Below are positions 1 through 8,042 of a stretch of 64,000 nucleotides of DNA, one piece after another. Source of the stretch: Gammaproteobacteria bacterium (GTDB lineage: Bacteria > Pseudomonadota > Gammaproteobacteria > Steroidobacterales > Foliamicaceae). Made by a program: the position numbers and the translations under genes. Below the pieces are notes generated by a model. That model was not told the DNA's origin and ran no database searches. It worked only from the letters and a program-made list of their open reading frames with translations. Where the stretch lies: the NCBI GenBank assembly GCA_009844425.1, contig VYBN01000017.1, forward strand, positions 208,989-272,988, written 5' to 3'. How positions within the stretch are numbered: position 1 is the first letter of the stretch; each line of letters opens with the position of its first letter.

Positions 1-2
1 CG

Positions 3-290
3 CGGCATGCCGTCGATTCAGGCCTCGACATGGAGCAGGGCATGAGCAGGGACATGCGCAAGTTCCTCTACCTTCCCTTCGAGCACAGCGAGGACCTCGA
101 CGACCAGCGGTTTTGCATGAAGCTGATGGCCGAGCGCCTTGATCCCGTCGGGGATGACTTGGACTGGGCCCGCAAGCACTTCGTCATCATCGAACGCTTC
201 GGCCGCTTCCCCCACCGCAACGAAGCGCTGGCTCGCGAATCCACCCCCGAAGAACTGGAATTCCTGAAAGAACCCGACTCCAGCTTCTGA
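3..290 (+). CDS. DUF924 family protein, C-terminal part (5' end outside window)
   Basis: Open from window edge; FLYLPFEHSEDL...FGRFPHRNEALARESTPEELEFL is typical of the DUF924 C-terminus. Confidence 0.75.
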   Translation, partial: RHAVDSGLDMEQGMSRDMRKFLYLPFEHSEDLDDQRFCMKLMAERLDPVGDDLDWARKHFVIIERFGRFPHRNEALARESTPEELEFLKEPDSSF

Positions 291-370
291 TTCTGACCAA
301 TATTTTCGCAACTATTCCCTAACAAGCCCGCGATCTGCACTGGGCGCGTTAGCCACAGTCGGCGGCAGAG

Positions 371-399
371 TTGACGCAAGACGTCTAGACGTCTAACCT
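371..399 (+). promoter_or_regulatory. Candidate promoter/operator of the R-M methyltransferase: TTGACG (371-376), 16-bp perfect palindrome AGACGTCTAGACGTCT (379-394), weak -10 TAACCT (394-399)
   Basis: Palindrome read directly; promoter boxes by eye with 17-bp spacing. Confidence 0.5.
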
Positions 400-405
400 T
401 CCAGC

Positions 406-1584
406 ATGAAGCGTTCGAACAAACAGCCCCCGGGACGTGTTCGTGACGCCATACTCAAAGCCTTGGGGGATTCGAGCAGCCCGCTTCCCGTCTCCTCCAT
501 CGTGAAAGCTGTTCACAGAGAAATCGGCGAGACGCCTGTTTCATCAATCCGTTCTTACTTGAGGCTGAACACGCCAGAGCTTTTTGTTCGTGAAGCCAGG
601 GGCGTATACCGTGCGAAAGCAACCCAGGTTAGTCCGGGACAAAGGTTCCTGGCGCTTGTAGAACAGCAAGAGCAGCCGTTTCGCTTCGCGCGCTCTACTC
701 TGTATCACAATGATTGTCTCGCCTGGCTCGATCAGCAACCTTCCAATTCCGTGCATGCCGTCGTAACGGACCCCCCTTATGGTATGCACGAGTATTCCTA
801 CGAGCAGCAGCAGAAACTTCGTGTCGGCAAAGGTGGCGTATGGCGTTTGCCGCCATCTTTCGACGGTCACCGGCGATCACCGCTTCCGCGATTCACAACA
901 CTCAATGAAAAGCAAATTGACTACATAAGACAGTTCTTTGTTGTGTGGGGACAAATGATCCTGTCTGTTCTCGTACCCGGTGCCAATGTGGTAGTGGCCT
1001 CCAACCCCCTGGTCTCCCACATTGTTGCAACTGCCTTGTCAGCGGCGGGACTTGAACGTCGGGGAGAAGTCATCCGTCTGACGATGACGATGCGGGGCGG
1101 GGACCGCCCCAAGGGCGCCCACGATGAGTTTCAGGATGTAAGCGTGATGCCGCGGTCTATGTGGGAACCCTGGCTGGTGTTCAGGAAACCCGTGGAAGGG
1201 CGAGTTCAGGATAACTTAAGGAGATGGAAAACGGGTGGATTCCGCCGGCCGGAACCTGCGAAACCCTTTGGCGATGTCATTCCTTCAGCGCCTACGCGCC
1301 GCGCGGAGAAAGATCTGGCGCCTCACCCCAGCTTGAAGCCGCAAGCATTTCTCCGAACGCTGGTGCGGGGCGTTTTGCCTCTGGGTGAAGGAGTTGTGCT
1401 GGACACTTTTGCTGGCTCGGGATCTACGCTGGCCGCGAGCAACGCCATCGGTTACGAGAGTATCGGCATAGAGAAAGACAGGGACTATTTCCTCTCCGCT
1501 GTTGACGCAATCCCCAACCTCACGGCCTACGAGCCCGGAGGGTCTGCTAAACCTTATAGACCCAGCTTTCGCGTAGTTTCCTGA
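406..1584 (+). CDS. DNA methyltransferase, beta-type motif order (DPPY before FAGSG), with N-terminal winged-helix-like domain
   Basis: Motifs VVTDPPYGMHE and VVLDTFAGSGSTLAA; N-terminal 60 aa resembles HARE-HTH/winged helix. Confidence 0.85.
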   Translation: MKRSNKQPPGRVRDAILKALGDSSSPLPVSSIVKAVHREIGETPVSSIRSYLRLNTPELFVREARGVYRAKATQVSPGQRFLALVEQQEQPFRFARSTLYHNDCLAWLDQQPSNSVHAVVTDPPYGMHEYSYEQQQKLRVGKGGVWRLPPSFDGHRRSPLPRFTTLNEKQIDYIRQFFVVWGQMILSVLVPGANVVVASNPLVSHIVATALSAAGLERRGEVIRLTMTMRGGDRPKGAHDEFQDVSVMPRSMWEPWLVFRKPVEGRVQDNLRRWKTGGFRRPEPAKPFGDVIPSAPTRRAEKDLAPHPSLKPQAFLRTLVRGVLPLGEGVVLDTFAGSGSTLAASNAIGYESIGIEKDRDYFLSAVDAIPNLTAYEPGGSAKPYRPSFRVVS

Positions 1585-2149
1585 TTCCATCTGCGTGCAG
1601 CGTGGCCGTTCGTGTGCCAAGTTCTCCCCTTGGGTTCCTTCTGAAGTCATTCACGGTAACCCTTCCAAGATAGACTTCGGTAAACGTCATGGGACGCCGG
1701 TTTACAGCGGGCTCCGTGACGGTATCCACCTGGTAAACAAACACGCACATCCACTGGTCGCGCGCGCCATGCGTATCCACGGCGCCTCCTCGTTTGCGGG
1801 TCGTCTTGATTTCAACTCCTTCTTCGCCCGCCTTGATCGAGTTATGCGGATAAACACCCTGGACCAGAAGGTCGGGATGGCCGTTGAAGTATTGATTCTC
1901 GACGAGGGCCCGGGAATGCATTGCAAGACTGGATGTCAACATATCCGACAAGACGCCCGACATAATTGCGGGCCTTAGCATATCGTCGAGCCGTTGCAGG
2001 CCTCTTGAGAGCAGATGTTTGTTTACGTCGAAGAAGAAATCGTAAACATCCTGCAAAGCCGCGCGAAAATCATCCAGTCGAAGCTCATAAGGAAGACTGA
2101 TCTCCTGATTAAATGATTCGGGATCAGTCGTATTTCTTGCAATTGACAT
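1547..2149 (-). CDS. Putative restriction endonuclease (PD-(D/E)XK-like: GHPDLLVQ...GVEIKTTRK), convergent with the methyltransferase
   Basis: PDLL...EIKTT motif; adjacency to methyltransferase; 38-bp 3' overlap. Confidence 0.7.
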   Translation of the reverse strand: MSIARNTTDPESFNQEISLPYELRLDDFRAALQDVYDFFFDVNKHLLSRGLQRLDDMLRPAIMSGVLSDMLTSSLAMHSRALVENQYFNGHPDLLVQGVYPHNSIKAGEEGVEIKTTRKRGGAVDTHGARDQWMCVFVYQVDTVTEPAVNRRPMTFTEVYLGRVTVNDFRRNPRGELGTRTATLHADGIRKLRESWVYKV

Positions 2150-2202
2150 AGATCAGTAACTCCGCAGCCTTCAAACGAGCGTGGCCTCGCGCATGCCCGC
2201 AA

Positions 2203-2302
2203 GCCCTATTCGTTGGCCCTTACTCGCCGGAGCGTTGGAGCCAGGATGGCGGAATCGAGCCAAGGATGGCGCCTCCGGAGAGTAAGGGTCAACGAATAGG
2301 GC
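2203..2302. repeat. Long hairpin element 1: 30-bp arms (28/30 paired), 40-nt loop with two GAGCCA(A)GGATGGCG units
   Basis: gccctattcgttggcccttactcgccggag (2203-2232) versus ctccggagagtaagggtcaacgaatagggc (2273-2302). Confidence 0.9.
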
Positions 2303-2331
2303 GAAATCGAAGCGCCTTCGCCAGCCCGAAA

Positions 2332-2898
2332 TCAGCCGTTCGCTCTTGCCGGAAACGGGCAGCTTTCTTCTTTTTCCACCAAGTCGAAGGTGAACAGCAT
2401 CTTGGCCATGCCGGTCAGGACCGCCATGACCATGCCCAGTTCCATGATTTCGGCTGGGCTGAAATGCCGCTTCAGGCGCTCATGCAGAGCCTCGTCGAGC
2501 GAGCCGGCGGGATTCGTGAGCACCATCTGGTCGGCCAGGGCCAGAGCGGCCCGCTCGCGTTCGGAGAACGGGCCGCTTTCGTATTCGTCTAGCCGGTCAA
2601 TCTGCTCCTGCTTGACCCCCGCCGCGAGCGCGTCCGGGCGGTTGCCCTGGTTGCAGAAGCGGCAGCCGTGGGTGGTCGACAGGCGCAGGCGGGCCAGTTC
2701 CTTGATGACCCGCTCCACGCGCCCGCCGTTGAACAGGCGCTCGTAGAACTCCCCGTACCAGTCGTACAGCTCCGGAGCATGCGCCATGATCTCGAACCAC
2801 GTGGCGTCGCCACGCAGCGCCATCGAGCGCTCCCATCCCTGCCGGATGCGCTCCGGCATGGCCTCCGGGGCTACGCGCGGAAGCTGCGGCTGCGGCAT
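2332..2898 (-). CDS. Carboxymuconolactone decarboxylase/AhpD-like family protein
   Basis: HGCRFCNQGN CxxC-type motif and ERAALALADQMVLTNPAGSLDEALHERLKRHFSPAEIMELGMVMA. Confidence 0.8.
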   Translation of the reverse strand: MPQPQLPRVAPEAMPERIRQGWERSMALRGDATWFEIMAHAPELYDWYGEFYERLFNGGRVERVIKELARLRLSTTHGCRFCNQGNRPDALAAGVKQEQIDRLDEYESGPFSERERAALALADQMVLTNPAGSLDEALHERLKRHFSPAEIMELGMVMAVLTGMAKMLFTFDLVEKEESCPFPARANG

Positions 2899-2901
2899 TC
2901 G

Positions 2902-3660
2902 CTACCCGAGCAGGGGAGCCACAAACGCGTGGGCGCCGTGGATCAGGTTGCCCATGGTCGCGGCCGCTTCCGGCGCGCCGGGTTTGAAGATTCCCAGGAA
3001 GGCTTCAACGATCAGACCGGCCCAGATCATGAACACCCACGGGCGCACGCGATGGATGCTGCGGCGCAAGGCGATGTCCTGCTCCTCGGTAATCGAGCCC
3101 TGACTCAGCGCCCGGATGCCGGCGATAAACCCGGGAAGGAAGATGCGGATCATGACGCCGCACAGGACCATGAACGCAAAGACGATCAGCTTCGGTGCAA
3201 GCCAGGGCGCGTTGTCCAGCCGCCCGGTGGAAACCGACCACCAAACGGAAACCACGATCGCGGCGATCAGGAACCAGCGGAACCACAGGTCCAGCTTGGT
3301 GAGCATCGGCATGAAACTGGCGTTGTGCTTGAAGTGCATGACCAGCAGCACCGTGAACCAGACCGGGCCCAGCACGACGATCATCGCGTATTGCCACGGG
3401 GGATGAGACACCCCTACGTATTCCGAAAGAATGCCTCCCACGGTGAGCATCATGCTCAGGCACAGGCGCGGCAGCAGGTCGATCCACATCATGATGCGCG
3501 ACGCCATGAACCGTTGGTCCGGGCTGTACGAGCGATTGAGGATCATGCGCGTGGAATAAAACACGCCGATGTCGCCGCCCAGCCAGTAGGCAAACAGCAC
3601 CAGGTGAAGAATCAGCCAGATAGTGTGACCGAGATCGCCTTCAGCTCCAGTCATAAACAT
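2902..3660 (-). CDS. Multi-pass integral membrane protein (DUF2269-like), paralogue of 48548..49213
   Basis: Shared HLVLFxYWLGxDxGV...MWIDLxPRxCL motifs between the two. Confidence 0.65.
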   Translation of the reverse strand: MFMTGAEGDLGHTIWLILHLVLFAYWLGGDIGVFYSTRMILNRSYSPDQRFMASRIMMWIDLLPRLCLSMMLTVGGILSEYVGVSHPPWQYAMIVVLGPVWFTVLLVMHFKHNASFMPMLTKLDLWFRWFLIAAIVVSVWWSVSTGRLDNAPWLAPKLIVFAFMVLCGVMIRIFLPGFIAGIRALSQGSITEEQDIALRRSIHRVRPWVFMIWAGLIVEAFLGIFKPGAPEAAATMGNLIHGAHAFVAPLLG

Positions 3661-3931
3661 TCCCCTCCGTTAATCCGGCTCATAGTCTAACCCCCGTTCC
3701 ACACGGTGGCCTACAGCCCATCACCGGATGGGGAGGAAAACGCGGCGCTGTTCCGGGGCACTTGATGAATTTGATGAGCCAACGCCGCCGTGAACTTGCT
3801 GCGGAAACTCTCAATGCGCCTTGCGGGGATTGACTTATCATAATTGGCACAATGCTCAGCAACCATTGAAAGAGCCGATCCCTCATATTCTGTCCCTGCC
3901 CGCAGCGCAAACTTGAATCGCGCACCCACCC

Positions 3932-5839
3932 ATGAGTTTTCTTGACACGCCATTCGCCATCGCAGCCGAGTTCGGCGCATGGCTCGTAGAAGGTATCCTT
4001 TGGACGGCACGATTGATCACCGGCGGACAAGCGGCGCCAGGAATCATATCCGCAGGACTGCTTTTCCTGTTGGCGGTCCTGTCGGTCTGGCATGTGCTCG
4101 CAACAAGGAATTTCTGTAGAGCGGCGAATTGGCTTGCGGACATCCTGAAACCGGCAAGCGTTGATGCGGGTGAAAAGAGGGTTACAGCACTACGCCTTTT
4201 CAAAATAGAAGAGAGGATTCGCGAAGCTCACCACGGCATCCACTACACACGACTGAAGACTGCTTGGGAAGAGTTCAGGGAAACGACGATCGAACCGGAT
4301 GATGATCATTCGCCATTGCGAAATACGGAAAGACCGTCGGTGTTCTTCGCGCGCGAAGAACTTGGCCTGGAAAGCGGAATATGGAGACAGATTCCCGCCT
4401 TGTTCGTCTCCGTAGGATTGTTCCTGACTTTTCTTGGCCTGGTCGCGGCGCTGGATCAAACCAGCGAAATTCTTCGCACATCGGGGGGTGCTGCTAGCGA
4501 AGGGCTGAGAACCTTACTGAACGTGGCCAGCGCCAAGTTCATCATGTCGTTGACCGGATTGTTGTGCTCCATCCTCTTTACGTTGGTCTTGAGATGGAGA
4601 GCCAACGCCACCAATGGAGTGCTGCACGATCTCTGCGCGGAGTTAGAGCGAGGTTGCCAGTACGTGAGCGAACAGTGGCTGGGCCACGAAAGGCTCACCC
4701 AGGCAAAAGAACAAACGGCGCATCTGCAAACACTGAGCACAGAACTTGTTGCTCAAATTGCGCGTCCCTTAAGGGAAATGCCGACGGCCCTCCGCGAGTC
4801 AATTGCAGAAGCCATGGCGCCGGCGATGGAACGAGTCGCGGCAACCACTGGTGAAGGCATTGAGTCACTGGCCGGAAATGTTAGCGGCCAGCTGGCAGGC
4901 GGTGTTCGTGACGCGGTAACGGAAATGAACGAGGCGGTTGGACAAGTTGCATCCCAACTCCAGGCAGTGGCTCAGCGGCTGGACGAGTCATCTAGCGAAA
5001 TGGGCGGGCAGGTGAGTGCTGCTGTGGAGGCTCTGTCCAATCAAATCAACACCCTTGGGGCTGCTATGGCGGCGTCTTCCGAAACCGCTACACAAACTTT
5101 GAACGACGGGTCAGAGGCGCTGATTGAACAAATGAATGAGGCGCTTCAGGCAATCCGGGCCGAAACGACAGCGGGGGCGCAAGGAATTGACCAAGCAAGC
5201 GCCCGAATGGCCGACGCCATTGGCAACGCCGCATCCACCACACAGCAGAATCTCTTGCAGCCCATGAACGTCTTGCTTGAGCAGGTGCAGACGCTGACCT
5301 CTCAGGTAGAAGCTGCGGCCGAACGATTCGGACAATATGCCGAAGCCTTGCAAGGCGGAATCGGTGTGGCGCGTTCGGCCAGCGAAGAACTGGGCCAATC
5401 CGCCCAACACTTGGCAGCGGCGGCTAGTCCGGTGCGCGGAGCGGCTGACCGGATCGAATCGGCAACTCGCTCGATGACGCAAAATGTCAACAAAACCGCC
5501 AGCACGATGCTAAATAGCGCGCGAGAAACGAGCCGTCAGACGGAAGCCGTTCTACGGGAGACAAGAAACGCTATAACTGCTTCGCAGACTGCGGCGACGA
5601 AATCGCTTGATTCTCTCCATGCGGCTGTAAAGGAGTTTCAGCGTGTTCTGGAGAATTACGACAAGATAGACGGGCAACTTGGTGACGCCTTTCAGTCAAT
5701 CGAAGGTAGCGTGCATGCCAATATTGAAGAAATCAGCAATTTCAACAGGAAGTTGAATGATGAATTCGGCCGCGCTCTGAGGCAATTGGAGACGGTCATC
5801 GCGCAGGCCGAACCATTTGAGCCCCGGCAAGAGACTTGA
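3932..5839 (+). CDS. zorA: ZorA-like MotA/TolQ/ExbB-family protein with long coiled-coil tail
   Basis: N-terminal TM helices, MotA/ExbB-like core (IMSLTGLLCSILFTLVLRW), long helical tail, operon context with zorB/C/D. Confidence 0.85.
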   Translation: MSFLDTPFAIAAEFGAWLVEGILWTARLITGGQAAPGIISAGLLFLLAVLSVWHVLATRNFCRAANWLADILKPASVDAGEKRVTALRLFKIEERIREAHHGIHYTRLKTAWEEFRETTIEPDDDHSPLRNTERPSVFFAREELGLESGIWRQIPALFVSVGLFLTFLGLVAALDQTSEILRTSGGAASEGLRTLLNVASAKFIMSLTGLLCSILFTLVLRWRANATNGVLHDLCAELERGCQYVSEQWLGHERLTQAKEQTAHLQTLSTELVAQIARPLREMPTALRESIAEAMAPAMERVAATTGEGIESLAGNVSGQLAGGVRDAVTEMNEAVGQVASQLQAVAQRLDESSSEMGGQVSAAVEALSNQINTLGAAMAASSETATQTLNDGSEALIEQMNEALQAIRAETTAGAQGIDQASARMADAIGNAASTTQQNLLQPMNVLLEQVQTLTSQVEAAAERFGQYAEALQGGIGVARSASEELGQSAQHLAAAASPVRGAADRIESATRSMTQNVNKTASTMLNSARETSRQTEAVLRETRNAITASQTAATKSLDSLHAAVKEFQRVLENYDKIDGQLGDAFQSIEGSVHANIEEISNFNRKLNDEFGRALRQLETVIAQAEPFEPRQET

Positions 5840-6675
5840 GCGCAATGGCTATCCGCTCCACGAGAACCCGCGCGCGCTCAGAAGAAGGCGAATCGGTTTT
5901 CGTCTCGATGACAGACCTGACTGTTTCGTTTCTTTTCATCATTCTTATTCTCCTGGCTTTCTTTGCCAAGAAGGTGGAAATGGAAGAAACCACGCTTGCG
6001 ACGTACCTTGAGCGCATTGCGTCTGAACGCGTGGAATTGCTCGATAAACTGAAGGACGAACTCAGCCGGAATCTGCCGGGCATTCAGGTGACAGTCGACG
6101 TTAAGCACGGGGTCATTCGATTCCGTGCCGAGGAGCTTTTCGCCTCCGGATCATGGGAAATCAGACCCGGAAGCCTGGCCTACAGGATGTCGCACGCCGT
6201 TGGAGATGCGCTTGCCGACACGCTGCCCTGCTACACGCTGACGCCACCCGCCGACATTCAGGTCGTGGATTGTCCCGACGTGGTCGCCGCCATCGAGACC
6301 ATACAGATTGAGGGTCACACGGACGATGTCCCGGTTAGCGACAGGCGGCGAGCGCAAACAGGGCTGGTTGACAACCGTGATCTTTCGGCGCGACGAGGAG
6401 CGGAAACTCTTCGGGCTGTAACTGACCGCTACCGGCCGGATCTGATGTCCTACCGCAACCGCAAGGGACAGCCTGTCTTGTCGTTCGCCGGCTATGGTGA
6501 GATGCGGCCAATCGAGCCCGGGGATAGCGAGGAAGCGCGTGCTTTCAACCGACGCATCGACATTCGCTTCATACTGGAAACGCCGCAGAACGTGAGCGAG
6601 GTGGAAGAAATCAGGGACCGGTTGATCAGGAATCGCCAGCGGCTACTGCCTTTGCAGGATGGACAGGCGCTGTGA
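5836..6675 (+). CDS. zorB: ZorB-like MotB/OmpA-family protein (TTG start at 5836 or ATG at 5845)
   Basis: Single TM with MTDLTVSFLFIILILLAFF and OmpA-like domain IEGHTDDVPV...RRIDIRFIL. Confidence 0.88.
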   Translation: MSAMAIRSTRTRARSEEGESVFVSMTDLTVSFLFIILILLAFFAKKVEMEETTLATYLERIASERVELLDKLKDELSRNLPGIQVTVDVKHGVIRFRAEELFASGSWEIRPGSLAYRMSHAVGDALADTLPCYTLTPPADIQVVDCPDVVAAIETIQIEGHTDDVPVSDRRRAQTGLVDNRDLSARRGAETLRAVTDRYRPDLMSYRNRKGQPVLSFAGYGEMRPIEPGDSEEARAFNRRIDIRFILETPQNVSEVEEIRDRLIRNRQRLLPLQDGQAL

Positions 6676-8042
6676 CTTCCTTGTCTGAACTGCTGCGCAG
6701 CTCTGGCTCTTTCCGGTTGCCGAGTTGGACAGGTAATCCGCAGCGGGTGATTCGCGCCGCGGCGAGCATCAGGCGCCGTTGGCCACACGCGGAATCCGAA
6801 GTGTCTGTCAGTGACCCCGAAAAGTTGGCGAAGGAAATGGATCGGCGGCGTAAGAGCGGCGAGTGGTCGGACTTTTATTGGAAAGACGCGACACAAACAG
6901 CACTGGCCTTTGCTGGAAGTGACTTATGGGAACGGCGCAGATATCGTAAGTTGCTGAATCTGCTGTTGGATCAGATCGGACCCAATGGCACGGACGGAAA
7001 TCGGGCGTACATCCGCGCCCTGTTTCGAAAGTATTTGGCGACATTTCAGAGTGGTAGCAGGCTGACGGTCAGATTGGCCGAGAAGTTGCAGAGCGAAGAA
7101 AATTGGCGTGAAACCGGCTTACCGATTGAGTCGCTGATCAAGGATTGGCATGTTTTCGAGGTTAAGGACGCCCCCAGATGGATCGCAAACCGTATGAGGG
7201 AGCACAAGTCTCCCTTTACCGCGCTGCGAAACGCCGGTATGGAAGCGCCTCATGGCGCCGGACTCATGCAAGAAGCCCACAGGAATTATGTGGATTTGAT
7301 CAAACAGGAAATGAGGCGGGGTATTGACACAGGCATCATGAAATTGCTGGACTGGATCAGCCCTCCGGAGCATGAAAAATCGCTAGACAAAGGTGCTGAA
7401 CTTGCAATTGACGCGCTCCTGGAGCCCTGGACACGTAAAGAACCCGATTCGGCAATCAAGGAACTCATTACGGCGCGTCTGGTTGCAGGCTACGGTGACC
7501 CGCGTCTGACCCAGGCTGGGGCCTGGTCACGGTGTTCGGCTACAGCCCGGAAGGTTATTTTCAGGTGGTTAATTGGCGACACAATCAAAGCATTTTTCAA
7601 GGTCATTTCACAGGTGGTCGAATCGCATATGTGGGCGGATCGCAGGGACCTCTGGCTTGATTTGCACGGGCAGGGCCAAATTACAGAAGGATGGTTTGCG
7701 CTAAGCGATGCGGGCGTGCGTTACGCTGATCGGCTTGCGCGAGAACCGAGTAACAACGAACTGCAGCACGCCTTGCGGGCGTACGCCAGAAACGTATCCT
7801 GCAATAGTCAGGATCGTCAAAAGTGCCTGCTAATCATGAAGGTCAACGACCGGTGGGTGGTGGAGGGGTCACACAGCTTCAAGACTCATGTGTTTCCGAG
7901 AACGGGCGAAGCGCGCGTCACGCCTTACGAAGATTTCTATACTTGCGAGCAATTCAGGGAAATGACCGGACCAGGTGAACCTGAACGCTTTGTTCATCAT
8001 GCCAACTGGCGGTACAGTGTATTCAGCGCCCTGATGACGTGA
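6672..8042 (+). CDS. zorC: ZorC-like protein (EH-signature family)
   Basis: Position between zorB and zorD with 4-nt overlaps; size and C-terminal WRYSVFSALMT. Confidence 0.75.
   Translation: MTSLSELLRSSGSFRLPSWTGNPQRVIRAAASIRRRWPHAESEVSVSDPEKLAKEMDRRRKSGEWSDFYWKDATQTALAFAGSDLWERRRYRKLLNLLLDQIGPNGTDGNRAYIRALFRKYLATFQSGSRLTVRLAEKLQSEENWRETGLPIESLIKDWHVFEVKDAPRWIANRMREHKSPFTALRNAGMEAPHGAGLMQEAHRNYVDLIKQEMRRGIDTGIMKLLDWISPPEHEKSLDKGAELAIDALLEPWTRKEPDSAIKELITARLVAGYGDPRLTQAGAWSRCSATARKVIFRWLIGDTIKAFFKVISQVVESHMWADRRDLWLDLHGQGQITEGWFALSDAGVRYADRLAREPSNNELQHALRAYARNVSCNSQDRQKCLLIMKVNDRWVVEGSHSFKTHVFPRTGEARVTPYEDFYTCEQFREMTGPGEPERFVHHANWRYSVFSALMT

Noticed and set aside
2668-3690. 340-aa plus-strand ORF opposite the CMD and membrane-protein genes
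   Set aside because: His/Gln/Arg-rich antisense translation; minus-strand genes are coherent.
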